64,000 nt of DNA from Paralithodes platypus. Taxonomy: Eukaryota > Arthropoda > Malacostraca > Decapoda > Lithodidae. Positions 10,110 to 20,702 of the stretch are shown in pieces (within the stretch, counting starts at the first letter, position 1; every line of letters begins with the position of its first letter). The stretch spans positions 7,472,713 to 7,536,712 of the forward strand of contig CM064569.1 in the NCBI GenBank assembly GCA_032716605.1. The letters run 5' to 3'. The notes beneath the pieces are model-generated. The model saw only the letters and a list, made by a program, of their open reading frames with translations. It made no database searches and was not told the DNA's origin. The position numbers and the translations under genes are program-made.

Positions 10110-11380
10110 TACTGGCTATTTTTTTGTTCTATGTGAGTGAGGGAGGCAAAAGGCAGAACTGCCTATAGCGAGTGCCTCCCCCATAGTTGAAAGAGTGACA
10201 GGGCCAAAATCAAGGGACGTTCGAGCCAAAATGCCTGGACACACGGAGTTTGAAGCAATTTAAGTCATAGGAAGAGGGAAAGACTGATTCTGGGAGAGAG
10301 TTCCAGAGCTCAGCTGTTGAATAGAAGACAGTCTGAGAGTAACGTTTCACTCTTGGGTTGGAGAGTTGCACAGAGTAGGGGTGGGATTGTGTTGCAAGAC
10401 GGGTACCACGTGCCCAACGTAAAGGAGGTGGTATGCACTGGGAAAGCTCTGAGGAACACTGATTATTATAGTAGCGATAGAATAGCGAGAGACATGCAAC
10501 ATTGCGGTGAAGAGAGAGAGATTGCAGAGAGTTGGTGAGTGGACGGGAGTTAATGATACGAAAGGCCTTCCTTTCAATTTTGTCTAGGAGAGCGGTGTGA
10601 GAGGAACCTCCCCACACATGTGAACAATACTCAATACAAGGACGCACTATGTCCCTGTACAGAGCAAGAAGCTGTGCAGGGGTAAAGAACCCCCTAAGGC
10701 GGTTGAGTACACCCAGCTTCTGGGAGGCTGCCTTAGCAAGACCGGTAATATGGTCCTTCCAACTGAGAGCAGAAGAAAAAGAGACACCAAGAATATTGAG
10801 AGAAGATGAAGGATTGATTTTTGTATTGTTGAAGAATAAGGGATAGTCCGCAGGGAGTTCCTGACGGGTAGATAGATGGAGAAATTGGGTTTTGAAAGCA
10901 TTAAAGGTAACCAGGTTTTCTCTGCCCCAATTGGAGATAGTAGTTAGATCAGAATTTAAGTGTTCTATGGCTTCATTCCATTTGTCGTTGAGGAATTGCT
11001 GGCTTGGCCGTTCTGAAAAACTAATGGAGTTGTGTAAGGTTGAGTTGTCTACGTATAAATGGATGGGAATTGAGGTACAGTTGAGAAGATCGTTTATAAA
11101 AATTAGAAAGAGAATAGGAGATCGGACAGAGCCCTGAGGAACACCGGAGTTTATAGGGTGAGGAAGTGAGCGATGGCCGTCCAGAACTGCAGCTATAGAA
11201 CGGCCGGAGAGGAAATTAGAGACAAAGGCACAGATGGAGGGATAGAAACCGAAGGAGGGCAGTTTAGAAATTAAAGATTTGTGCCAGACTCTATCGAAGG
11301 CTTTCGATATGTCTAGTGCAATAGAAAAAGTCTCACCGAAGTCCCGAAAGGAGGATGACCAAGAGTTAGTAAGATTATAT
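10110..11380 (-). pseudogene. LINE-B copy: reverse transcriptase to 3' end, 5'-truncated
   Basis: Minus-strand coding sequence begins near 11376 inside the reverse transcriptase (ALDISKAFDRVWHKSL, motif A; INSGVPQGSV, motif B). The catalytic box reads YVDNSTLH where the family has YADD, so the copy is inactive. The readable C-terminus is the frame 10647-10210, with RPCIEYCSHVWGGSS, ERKAFRIINS and STAELWNSLP. One frame change separates it from the frame above. A 3' UTR of ~100 bp ends near 10110. A longer plus-strand copy is at 60276-62213 and at least five copies of only the 3' tail are scattered in the window. It resembles jockey/CR1-like LINEs; the clade is not certain. Confidence 0.85.
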
Positions 11381-11532
11381 ATTAGGCTAATATATCTATG
11401 ACTCTTCTTTGGTTGCTAAAGAGTTCAATATAATGTTATGTATATACTTCAGTAGTTACAAAATGACGTCAATATCCCAAACATTGTAGTTTGTTGTATG
11501 AAATAAGCACACACAGGTGAGACAAGGCTCCC

Positions 11533-11909
11533 TTTAAAGGGGGATGGGCGTATTTACTTTCTCATTTGTGTAGCTTTTTATTATTATTTATGTTTTTTTA
11601 GTTTCCTCCCTAGACCTCCATCAAGCTTAAACAAAAACACCCCCAAGTCGCTCCTTCAAGATAAATTTGTACATTATTCGAAAAATTAAAATCCCGGCCG
11701 AAGGCCGATTCCTCTTAAAATAGAGGCTCGCTTTCGCTCGCCAGGAAAAATAGACACCTAAATAACACGAAAAGTCTTAATGTTGACTAAGAAATTGGGT
11801 GAAACGTCTTGAAATCGTCACAGTAATGGGCCGAATGTCTAAAAAAAAAAAAAAAAATGGGGCTAAACATGACGGAGGGGTCCAGGAAAAGCGACTACCT
11901 CCCCTTTAA
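11533..11909 (-). mobile_element. TTAA-2 element
   Basis: Ends are TTTAAAGGGGGATGGGCG and GACTACCTCCCCTTTAA. On the plus strand it carries TTTCCTCCCTAGACCTCC, the hairpin-forming CCCGGCCGAAGGCCG, and GGCTCGCTTTCGCTCGCC, in the inverted order that defines minus orientation. Non-coding. Confidence 0.85.
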
Positions 11910-12182
11910 GGCTCCAAGGGGAAGGGGGGGGGGGCAGTCAACGCCCTAAGACTAGATTAGGGTCCTTACTGAGAGACCCTAAAGCCTCTAGCCCTCTCAA
12001 GCCTTACCCCTCCATTCTTCACCAAGGGGGTCGATAACACCTTTTGTTCGCTGTTGAGACCAGGATCCGGGTATTATTTGATCCGGTATATATATATATA
12101 CAAGAACGGGTTCTAAAAAATGTAATATGTATATATAAAGAAAACGAACACTCGAAGTGTATAGTGAAACTAATCAATGACA

Positions 12183-12183
<1 letters not shown>

Positions 12184-12239
<56 letters not shown>

Positions 12240-12317
12240 AATTACACGTGAGCCACTAAATGTTTCTAATCTCTCAGTGGGTATCGAACCGTCGACCATC
12301 AGGACGATAGCCGACGC

Positions 12318-12351
<34 letters not shown>
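12184..12351. repeat. Two (TA)n tracts around a tRNA-like fragment
   Basis: TA dinucleotides at 12184-12236 and 12320-12351 flank the tRNA-like piece at 12240-12312. Confidence 0.9.
12240..12312 (-). repeat. tRNA-derived SINE fragment
   Basis: The minus strand reads GGCTATCGTCCTGATGG, then GTCGACGGTTCGATACCC with an exact box B (GGTTCGATACC). No intact acceptor stem or full length is present, so it is a SINE or retro-tRNA remnant. It ends at a TA repeat. Confidence 0.5.
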
Positions 12352-12357
<6 letters not shown>

Positions 12358-12366
12358 TATCAGAGC

Positions 12367-12535
12367 GAGGTGGAAGGACAGAGAGGGAGAGGTAGACCGA
12401 AAGAAAGGTGGAAGGATGGAGTGAAGAAGTATATGGATGAAGGCGGTGCTGGATGAGAGGAGGGGCGTCGACTGACTGGGGGCGGTTTGTTCGTGTCCAC
12501 CTTTTCGGGGATCACGTCGTCAGGCAATAGATAGA
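12367..12535 (+). pseudogene. LINE 3' end (GRPKERW motif) with 3' UTR
   Basis: Frame 12367-12456 reads GQRGRGRPKERWKDGVKKYM followed by DEGGAG and a stop. The GRP-RW-D-V motif closes the ORF2 of many LINE proteins. A short 3' UTR with TTTTCGGGGATCACGTCG and CAGGCAATAG runs into a (GATA)n tract. Only this end is present. Confidence 0.65.
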
Positions 12536-12545
12536 TAGATAGATC

Positions 12546-12580
<35 letters not shown>

Positions 12581-12597
12581 TAGTAGTAGTAGTAATT
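12530..12597. repeat. (GATA)n and (AGT)n microsatellites
   Basis: Short GATA run at 12530-12544 followed by AGT trinucleotides to about 12592. Confidence 0.9.
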
Positions 12598-12599
12598 TA

Positions 12600-12716
12600 C
12601 TTTAATATTTCTACCATTTGGGAAGGGTCAGCCAGGGAAGAGGCGTGGACATTTACAACCGATTTGCTCTAGCCCTTTTTGAGTTATAGAGGTTAGGGTT
12701 CACATTTTCTGGACTA
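12600..12716 (-). mobile_element. Pal-4 half element
   Basis: Shows GGGAAGGGTCAGCCAGGGA, then TTTGCTCTAGCCCTTTTT and GAGTTATAGAGGTTAGGG, matching one arm of the 58927-59355 copy. The other arm is missing. Confidence 0.55.
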
Positions 12717-12717
12717 C

Positions 12718-14150
12718 CTATTTGGAACAGGGTATACCGGTAGCAGTTTGGAACAGGGTATACCGGTAGTAGTTTTGGAACAGGGTATGCCGGTAATAGT
12801 TTTGGAACAGGGTATACCGGTAGTAGTTTGGAACAGGGTATACCGGTAGTAGTTTGGAACAGGGTATATCGGTAGTAGTTTGGAACAGGGTATACCGGTA
12901 GTAGTTTTGGAACAGGGTATGCCGGTAATAGTTTTGGAACAGGGTATACCGGTAGTAGTTTGGAACAGGGTATACCGGTAGTAGTTTGGAACAGGGTATA
13001 TCGGTAGTAGTTTGGAACAGGGTATACCGGTAGTAGTTTGGAACAGGGTATACCGGTATTAGTTTGGAACAGGGTATACCGGTAGTAGTTTGGAACAGGG
13101 TATACCGGTAGTAGTTTGGAACAGGGTATACCGGTAGTAGTTTGGAACAGGGTATATCGGTAGTAGTTTGGAACAGGGTATATCGGTAGTAGTTTGGAAC
13201 AGGGTATATCGGTAGTAGTTTGGAACAGGGTATACCGGTAGTAGTTTGGAACAGGGTATACCGGTATTAGTTTGGAACAGGGTATATCGGTAGTAGTTTG
13301 GAACAGGGTATACCGGTAGTAGTTTGGAACAGGGTATATCGGTAGTAGTTTGAAACAGGGTATACCGGTAGTAGTTTGGAACAGGGTATACCGGTAGTAG
13401 TTTGGAACAGGGTATACCGGTAGTAGTTTGGAACAGGTATACCGGTAGTAGTTTGGAACAGGGTATACCGGTAGTAGTTTGGAACAGGGTATACCGGTAG
13501 TAGTTTGAAACAGGGTATATCGGTAGTAGTTTGGAACAGGGTATATCGGTAGTAGTTTGGAACAGGGTATACCGGTAGTAGTTTGGAACAGGGTATATCG
13601 GTAGTAGTTTGGAACAGGGTATATCGGTAGTAGTTTGGAACAGGGTATACCGGTAGTAGTTTGGAACAGGGTATACCGGTATTAGTTTGGAACAGGGTAT
13701 ACCGGTAGTAGTTTGGAACAGGGTATACCGGTAGTAGTTTGGAACAGGGTATACCGGTAGTAGTTTGGAACAGGGTATACCGGTAGTAGTTTGGAACAGG
13801 GTATACCGGTAGTAGTTTGGAACAGGTATACCGGTAGTAGTTTGGAACAGGGTATACCGGTAGTAGTTTGGAACAGGGTATACCGGTAGTAGTTTGAAAC
13901 AGGGTATACCGGTAGTAGTTTGGAACAGGGTATACCGGTAGTAGTTTGGAACAGGGTATACCGGTAGTAGTTTGGAACAGGTATACCGGTAGTAGTTTGG
14001 AACAGGGTATACCGGTAGTAGTTTGGAACAGGGTATACCGGTAGTAGTTTGAAACAGGGTATACCGGTAGTAGTTTGGAACAGGGTATACCGGTAGTAGT
14101 TTGGAACAGGGTATACCGGTAGTAGTTTGGAACAGGGTATACCGGTGGTT
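12718..14150. repeat. 26-bp minisatellite, ~55 copies
   Basis: Unit TTTGGAACAGGGTATACC plus GGTAGTAG. Variants include a 25-bp unit missing GG, a 27-bp unit with an extra T, and GAAACAGG. A higher-order block of about six units with TATGCCGGTAATAG recurs at about 12755-12880 and 12900-13025. Long open frames across the array on the minus strand are by-products of a stop-free repeat and are not genes. Confidence 0.97.
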
Positions 14151-14416
14151 GTTTTGTAGTTGATAACTTGGGGAGGTTGTAGGTACCAATCGAGCACGGC
14201 AGTACTCGGGGGAGGCGACATAGGTATATGATAAGGAGTTGCTGGAACTCCTGTTTCATTTGTTTGGCTTCCCCCACTGATTCTATTGATGCCTCACCTA
14301 CACAGAGAGTAATCCAGCTACCTCCCACAAACACCTCCTCTTCCTATTCATTTCACTACACTTAGCAAGCACACCCCACTTCTTTCCAACACATCTAAAT
14401 TGCCGCTAACGTACAT

Positions 14417-14507
14417 TGATTTTGGCTCTCTGTCACTCTTTCAACCTTGGGGGTAACACTTGCCGCAGGCATCTTTGCCTTGTGTATCCTTCATTCACAT
14501 AGAACAA
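14417..14507 (+). mobile_element. LINE-B 3' tail fragment
   Basis: GTCACTCTTTCAACC and CATCTTTGCCTTGTG match the 3' UTR of the LINE-B copies at 10110-10200 (inverted) and 62160-62213. No coding part remains. Confidence 0.65.
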
Positions 14508-14631
14508 CAAAACATTGGATGACAGAAAACGCAGATTCGACCATGGCAATTTACCGTCTGTGGAAAACAAACAGACTATTTTCCAGACGATTACAGAACC
14601 AACCGACCAATACAGTGAGCTAAATAACACT

Positions 14632-15025
14632 TTAAGGGGGTTTGGGCGTATAAGAGGGTTTGGGCGTATAAGGGGGTTTGGGCGTATTTATTGGCTCGTT
14701 TATGTATTTGTTTTTTATTTTTTAGTTTCCTCCCTTGACCTCCATCTAGCTTAAAAATACACCCGAAGTCCCTCCTTCAAGATGCATTTGTACATTTTTA
14801 TGATTGACAAATGTCCCGGCCAAATGCCAGTTCCTCTTTATTTGCAGGCTCGCTATCGCTCACCAGGAAAACATAGACACGAACAATCTTACTATTGACA
14901 AAGAAATTGAGCGAAAGGTCTTAAAAGCGCCAAACAAATGGGCTGAACGTCATAAAATCTGAAAATTAATGGGGCTAAACATGAGGAAGAAGGGGGGACC
15001 AGAAAAACTACCCATCTCCCCTTAA
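14632..15025 (-). mobile_element. TTAA-2 element with a small internal triplication
   Basis: Bounded by TTAAGGGGGTTTGGGCG and CTACCCATCTCCCCTTAA. The subterminal 18-bp unit GGGTTTGGGCGTATAAG is present three times at about 14637-14690, showing how arrays may start in this element. The core hairpin and GGCTCGCTATCGCTC are present. Confidence 0.88.
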
Positions 15026-15294
15026 ATCATTATATATATATATCTGGCATTGGCTCTAAACCTAATCTTACTTTTCCCAGCTCATAATTACCCTTAATGA
15101 TAGTAATTATAGACTGATACTTTATTGGCCTGGCTCTTCCGACAGCCCTAATTACCCCCTGCACATAATTGGTTGATGAGTGAGTGAGTTGGTCAGTTTT
15201 ATATCATTAGTTTCCATATATATAAATTTAGATAGGAAGTGTATATATTTATCTATCTATGTATCTATCTAGCTATTTTTTATATCTATATATC

Positions 15295-15351
<57 letters not shown>

Positions 15352-15548
15352 ATACGCGATTTAAAACAAGACTTTTTATTTTCCACACAGATCCCCTGGC
15401 TTATTATTTATTCTCTTACGATACATGGCTCTCTGCACTGGTGGCCCAACTCAACACAATATACTGTATATATATATATATATTAACATTGGATTATCTA
15501 ATGAAACAACAGGGCATTATGTACTGTAATTTTTTTTATACATATTGT
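15026..15548. other. Non-genic stretch with (TA)n, (CTAT)n and (CA)n repeats
   Basis: TA runs at 15030-15043 and 15470-15483, CTAT repeats near 15250-15300, and a (CA)n tract at 15301-15347. Between them I see no coding signal. Confidence 0.75.
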
Positions 15549-15884
15549 TTAAGGGGAGGTTTCTAGTTTGTTTCCTACTCCTCCAGCAATCTTAAAGTTT
15601 CACCCCCTTGACCCCTTTTCAAGATAAATTTGTACATTTTTCGGTAGAAAAATGTCCCGGCCGAAGGCCAATTACTCTTAAATTACAGGCGCGCTATCGC
15701 TCGCCAGGATAAAATCGACACCTAAATGGCACGAAAAGTCTTAAAATTGACAGAATGGGGCGGAAATTCTTAAAAATCACCAAACTAATGAGGCAAATGT
15801 CTTAAAATCTCATAAGCAATGGGGCTAGACATGAAAGAGAAAGGGGTCAAGAAAAAAGTCTCTCAAGTGGAAATCCCCCCTTAA
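15549..15884 (-). mobile_element. TTAA-2 element, left partner of an inverted pair
   Basis: Ends TTAAGGGGAGGTTTCTAG and GTGGAAATCCCCCCTTAA. It belongs to a short 336-bp subtype with a distinct CTCAAGTGGA end. The same subtype lies inverted at 16639-16974. Confidence 0.87.
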
Positions 15885-15898
15885 GAGCTCTGTTTAGT

Positions 15899-16642
15899 TT
15901 AACCCTTTCTGTACCGGCAACGTCTTTATTTACGTTGATTTGGCTACTATTAAACAATTTTATTCAGTTACAAAAGGGCCCCTAGCAATTTTATTCAGTT
16001 ACAAAAGGGCCCCTAGCAATTTTATTCAGTTACAAAAGGGCCCCTAGTAATTTTATTCAGTTACAAAAGGGCCCCTAGCAATTTTATTCAGATACAAAAG
16101 GGCCCCTAGTAATTTTATTCAGTTACAAAAGGGCCCCTAGCAATTTTATTCAGTTACAAAAGGGCCCCTAGCAATTTTATTCAGTTACAAAAGGGCCCCT
16201 AGTAATTTTATTCAGTTACAAAAGGGCCCCTAGCAATTTTATTCAGTTACAAAAGGGCCCCTAGCAATTTTATTCAGTTACAAAAGGGCCCTTAGTAATT
16301 TTATTCAGTTACAAAAGGGTCCCTAGCAATTTTATTCAGTTACAAAAGGGCCCTTAGTAATTTTATTCAGTTACAAAAGGGCCCCTAGCAATTATATTCA
16401 GTTACAAAAGGGCCCCTAGCAATTTTTGTTCAGTTACAAAAGGGCCCCTAGTAATTTTATTCAGTTACAAAAGGGCCCCTAGTAATTTTATTCAGTTACA
16501 AAAGGGCCCCTAGCAATTAATGGGCTTGGAACTATCTTACTTAACCCTTTTCACTACCACAGATCCTTCTTAAACCGCACACAATCGTTTAAATATAGCT
16601 AGCATAAATTAAAAAATATCTCGCCGGTATAGAAGGGGTTAA
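15899..16642 (+). mobile_element. TTAA-1 element enlarged by an internal 31-bp minisatellite
   Basis: The left end TTTAACCCTTTCTGTACC and right end CTCGCCGGTATAGAAGG-GGTTAA are family-typical. The interior normally has one ATTTTATTCAGTTTAAGAAG-type segment; here it is replaced by the array at 15950-16516. The rest of the right arm (CTACCACAGATCCTTCTT) follows in order. Confidence 0.88.
15950..16516. repeat. 31-bp minisatellite, ~18 copies, inside a TTAA-1 element
   Basis: Unit ATTTTATTCAGTTACAAAA plus GGGCCCCTAGCA, with C/T variation in TAGCA/TAGTA and one GATACAAAA variant. The unit spans the part of TTAA-1 where the other copies have a single TTATTCAG segment. Confidence 0.97.
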
Positions 16643-16974
16643 GGGGAGATATCCACTTGAGGGATTTTTTCTTGACTCCTTTCTCCCTCATGTTTAGCCC
16701 CATTGTTTTCCTAATGTTATGACGTTCGCCCCATTATTTTGACGATTTTAAGAACTTTCAACCCATTTCTGTCAATTTTAAGACCATTCGTGCCATTTAG
16801 GTGTCGATTTTTTTCTGGCGAGCGATAGCCGAGCCTGTAATTTAAGGGGAATCGGCCTTCGGCCGGGACATTTTTCTACCGAAAAATGTACAAATTTATC
16901 TTGAAAGGGGGTCTAGGGGGAGTAATTTTAAGTTTGATGGAAGTCTAGGGAATCAACTAAGAACCTCCCCTTAA
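16639..16974 (+). mobile_element. TTAA-2 element, right partner of an inverted pair
   Basis: Begins in the same TTAA that ends the preceding TTAA-1 element (GAAGGGGTTAAGGGGAG) and ends at ACCTCCCCTTAA. It is the same 336-bp subtype as 15549-15884 in opposite orientation. Confidence 0.88.
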
Positions 16975-17116
16975 GGGCAGGATCAGTGGCATAAATCAAA
17001 TATATGATGGCTTTCTTTTATTATATACACAATTTCAAGCACAGAATAAAGCAAAATATAAACCGATTCTCTAATAAATTACTGTGATGTTTCTAATGCA
17101 AAGCTTATGATGTATT

Positions 17117-17490
17117 CTAAGGGAGCCCACCTCACTTATTTTCTCTTTCACTCTCTCTCTCTCCCTCTCTCCTTGGCTTTTATCCATTCGGCCTTATTCA
17201 GCCTACTGTTTTAAGACGTTTGCCCTCATTCTTGTGTCAATATTTTCCTGGCAAGCGGTAGCGAGCCAGCATATATATATATTTGTTTTGAGAGCAAGCT
17301 AAATTTTTACATTTTTCGATAGAAAATGTCTCCGGCGAAGCCTAATTTCTCCATGCATTGCTGGCTCGCTATCGCTCGCCAGGAAGAAATCAACACCTGG
17401 ATGGGGATAAACGTCTTAAAACAGTTGGCTGAATGGGGCCGAATGGGAAGAAACAAAAGGAGAGAAAGATAAAAAAAAAAAAAAAAAACG
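17117..17490 (+). mobile_element. TTAA-3 palindromic element, right end eroded
   Basis: Starts CTAAGGGAGCCCACCTCA, has GGCAAGCGGTAGCGAGCC and, inverted, GGCTCGCTATCGCTCGCC, plus TTCGATAGAAAATGTC. The right end dissolves into A tracts at 17471-17510 instead of the expected GGTGGGCTCCCTTAA. Confidence 0.8.
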
Positions 17491-17658
17491 GTAATAAAAA
17501 AAAAAAAAAATGTAACTGTTGAAGGCCAAGGTCACTGAAATCCCTCAAATTAATTAGGCTTGTCTGCAATACAAATAACGTTGTCTGATTTTCTCGCATA
17601 AAATAATACTTTTTCACCGCTGGAGGATAAGCTCATTATTAATTGTTCTTATATGCAA

Positions 17659-18044
17659 TTAAGAGGAGATGGGCGTATTTATTTGATCATATAGTACTGT
17701 CATTTACTGTATGTATCTTTGTATTATTATATTACTTTCCTTCCTAGACCTCCATCAAACATTAAAAAGAAAAACATATCCTTTAGATCCCCCTTCTACA
17801 TTAATTTGTAAAACATTTCGGTAGGATAATGCCCCGGTCCTTCCAAAATTACAGGCTCACTATCGTTCGCCAGGATAAAAAATTGACACCTAAATAGCAC
17901 GAAAGTTCTTAATATTGACAAAGAAATGAGGCGAAAGGTCTTAAAATTGACAAACTAATGGGGCAAATATCCTAAAATCTGAAAACTAATGGGGCTAAAC
18001 ATGAGGGAGAAGGGGGTCTAGAAAAGCGACCCATCTTCCCTTAA
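17659..18044 (-). mobile_element. TTAA-2 element
   Basis: Ends TTAAGAGGAGATGGGCG and CGACCCATCTTCCCTTAA. The hairpin stretch is partly deleted (GCCCCGGTCCTTCC), and a GGCTCACTATCGTTCGCC variant is present. Confidence 0.87.
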
Positions 18045-18089
18045 GGTAAGACCGTGCAGCTTCAACAACTATTTTTTACTCATTATTTG

Positions 18090-18424
18090 TTAGGGGGAGA
18101 CGAGTCGCTTTTCTAGACCACCTTTTCCCTCATCTTTAGACCCATTAGTTTGGCGATTTTATGAACTTTCGCCCCATTTCTGTCAATTATAAGACCTTTC
18201 CTGTCAATTAGGTCTCGATTTTTTTCCTGGCGAGCGATAGCGAGCCTGTAATTTAAGAGGAATCGGCCTTCGGCCAGGAATTTTTTCTACCGAAAAATGT
18301 ACAAATCTATTTTGAAAGGGGGTCTAGGGGGCTTCATTTTAAGCTTGATGGAGGTCTAGCGAGAAAACTAGAAAAATAATAAATAAATACAAAAAATGAC
18401 AAAAAATGAAGGATCTGCCCTTAA
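18090..18424 (+). mobile_element. TTAA-2 element abutting a TTAA-1 element
   Basis: Starts TTAGGGGGAGACGAGTCG (first TTAA mutated to TTAG) and ends GGATCTGCCCTTAA at 18421-18424, which is also the left TTAA of the next element. Confidence 0.82.
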
Positions 18425-18640
18425 CCCTTAGAAGATACGATCACGCATTTCCTTTCTGGTTTCTGGCTACTATTAGACGATTTTGTTCAGATCAGGAAGG
18501 GTATATGGAAGTCAGAGGGTTAATTGGGAGAGTCTACCCTTATAATTCCCACAGATCCTTCCTAAATGTTATAAAATCGTCTAATGATAGCCAGAATAAA
18601 GTGTCAACATGCGTCATATTCTTCAAAAGGTAATCTAATT
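18421..18640 (+). mobile_element. TTAA-1 element, divergent subtype
   Basis: TTAACCCTTAGAAGATACG at the left; ATTAGACGATTTTGTTCAG and its inverse ATAAAATCGTCTAATGATAG inside. The right end ATGCGTCATATTCTTC-AAAAGG is eroded. It has a CGCATTT end like the split copy at 54611-55970. Confidence 0.75.
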
Positions 18641-18684
18641 TTGTATATTTTAAAGGTTTGTTTTGCTGTTTGAGGGTTAACAAA

Positions 18685-18905
18685 AGGTACCGCCGTCCCC
18701 TCAACAACTTCCGCTTTACGAGGAGTGCCCCACCCTGGTGAATACAGCCCCCAATGAACTAATTCTCTCTCTCTCTCTCCTCCCAACTCCTCCCCCCCAA
18801 CCCCAACTAAAGGCACCGCCTCTCTCCCCTCCAACGACTTCCGTTTTACGAGGAGTGCCCCACCAGGGTGAATACAGCCCCTCAATAAACTAATCCTCTC
18901 TCTCC
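18685..18905. repeat. Tandem duplication of ~125 bp
   Basis: TTTACGAGGAGTGCCCCACC and GGTGAATACAGCCCC occur at about 18714 and again at about 18844, each within the same larger context and each followed by CT repeats. Confidence 0.8.
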
Positions 18906-19017
18906 CTTTCGTTCTCTCTCTCTCATTCTCTCACTTCCATGCTCTCACTCTCACCCCCACTTCTCTCTCTCTCTCTCTCTCTCTCTCACTCATATCTCTC
19001 TCTCTCTCTCCCTTTCG

Positions 19018-19048
<31 letters not shown>

Positions 19049-19232
19049 TCATATCTCTCTCTCGCTCATATCTCTCTCTCTCTCTCTCTCTCTCCCTCCA
19101 TCTCTCTCTCCCTTTCGTTCTCACTCACTCTCACCCCCCTCTCTCTCTCTCTCTCTTTCCCTTTTCCTCCCCCCACTCTCTCTTTCTTTCTTCTCCTCTC
19201 ATCCCTAGTTCGCCCCCCCCCCCCCCCCCCGG
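18898..19232. repeat. (CT)n-rich block ending in a C run
   Basis: Mixed CT/TCTC repeats with TTTCG and CATAT interruptions, ending in about 19 C near 19213-19231. It borders the CR1-A 5' region. Confidence 0.93.
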
Positions 19233-19532
19233 GCTGCACCGCTCCGGAGCTGCCGCCAAGTGTCAACAAGTACCACCGGGGCCCCCCCCTTCAAACCCCG
19301 GTTTATGAGGGGAAATAGGGGTATAAAATAAGGGCCCTAGGACCATCCCCCCCACCCCCAAAACCCGTCCCAAATTTCTTTTTAAAGTGCCGACGTAACA
19401 GAAACTACCCTCACCCCCCACCAACACCTTGCAACCTGCATCATCAACATCGGAACAACTTTTAAAGGAATTGACCTCTCCAACATTTTGTACCTTTCGT
19501 TTTTGCAAATTCTCCCTCACTAGCCCCAAATC

Positions 19533-20702
19533 ATGGCACCGATCAGAATTAAATGCCTCTCCTGTAACAAGAACTACTACAAGGAATGGTATCCGCGTCA
19601 TGGGTATCCAAATGCCAAGTGTTTTATGTGTTTAACTGGTGAAAACGTTTTGCTCTTGGAGTGCACATTAGAAGCACACAAGGCACAGGCTGACGAACTG
19701 AAGCGAGATAATCTCACACTAAAGGAGACTGTAGGTGTACTTTCGCATCAAAATTTCTTACTAAAAGAGCGAGTAAAGGACATAGAGAGTAAGCAAGTCG
19801 ACGTTGTTAAAAATCTTCAAAAAGAAAACCCATCCAATGATCTATATCAGACAGTAGTCAACAGGCGTAACAAGAACAAATCCCAAGGGAATGGGAAAGC
19901 GACACCAGGTAACCCTATCAAAAACAGATTTGCTGTTCTCGCCGAAAACAATGAACACGAGGTAACTGACCACGTGAATGGGAATGGGAATGGAAAAGCG
20001 ACACCAGGTAACCCTATCAAAAACAGATTTGCACACGAGGTAACTGACCACGTGAAAGCAAGCTCGAAAGGCAAGAAAATTCCTGACAGGAAAACAACGA
20101 AACCATCAAATCACGGAGTCAGCGGGAAGGAGAAACTCACCCTAGTCTATGGTGACAGTCTCATGCGAGGTCAAGGAGTTGCCTTTGCCACCAAGAACAG
20201 AGGAAAAAGGTCAGTAAAGGTCATTCCAGGCGGTAAAGTCGAACATATCTTGAAAGACATAACTAACTCCGCCATACCAGAGGGCACCTGTGTAGTCGTC
20301 AATGTTGGCTCAAATGACTGCTTTGACGGAGGTAAGGCCCCCATTAAGACAATAGAAAAATATTTCGAGAACCTAATTAAAGTCATGAAAAGGAAGACCA
20401 CGAAATGTGTGGTAAGCGGCGTCATACCCCGGATTAAAACAAGCTCATACGGACAAAATAGAGCCATAGAAATTAACAACGCAGTCAAGGTCATGTGCGA
20501 ACAAGAGAAGGTACTGTATGTGGACAATTGGACCACCTTTGTAGGGAACTCGTCCCTGTACAGCGGAGATGGCATTCATTTATCAGAAAAAGGCGTTCAG
20601 CACATGAGTGACACCCTAAATCAAGCAACCTACATTGCCCATGAAAACAACGCCAGTCAGGACCGAGAGATAACTATGCTAATAGACTCCTCTGAGTATT
20701 GA
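19533..20702 (+). CDS. CR1 ORF1 protein with zinc motif and SGNH esterase domain
   Basis: 389 residues starting at ATG 19533, apparently intact. Residues ~6-32 hold CLSCNKNYY...AKCFMC, a CX2C/CX2C zinc-binding pattern. Residues ~45-90 are heptad-like and charged, suggesting a coiled coil. A basic linker contains a duplicated segment (GNGKATPGNPIKNRFA twice, about residues 122-166). The C-terminal half is an SGNH/GDSL hydrolase: LVYGDSLMRGQG (catalytic serine), VVNVGSND (the N block) and SGDGIHLSEKG (Asp-His pair). In CR1 elements this esterase is thought to help ORF1 act on membranes or as an RNA-binding chaperone; its substrate is unknown. Precedes ORF2 by ~290 bp. Confidence 0.9.
   Translation: MAPIRIKCLSCNKNYYKEWYPRHGYPNAKCFMCLTGENVLLLECTLEAHKAQADELKRDNLTLKETVGVLSHQNFLLKERVKDIESKQVDVVKNLQKENPSNDLYQTVVNRRNKNKSQGNGKATPGNPIKNRFAVLAENNEHEVTDHVNGNGNGKATPGNPIKNRFAHEVTDHVKASSKGKKIPDRKTTKPSNHGVSGKEKLTLVYGDSLMRGQGVAFATKNRGKRSVKVIPGGKVEHILKDITNSAIPEGTCVVVNVGSNDCFDGGKAPIKTIEKYFENLIKVMKRKTTKCVVSGVIPRIKTSSYGQNRAIEINNAVKVMCEQEKVLYVDNWTTFVGNSSLYSGDGIHLSEKGVQHMSDTLNQATYIAHENNASQDREITMLIDSSEY

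Noticed and set aside
13059..14334. Minus-strand frames of 180-376 codons with repeats of YRYTLFQTTTGIPCSKLLPV
   Set aside because: Read-through of the 26-bp minisatellite; no start context or non-repeat domain.
15950..16516. CRISPR-like array (31-bp repeats)
   Set aside because: There are no spacers; the repeats are directly adjacent, in a eukaryotic transposon.
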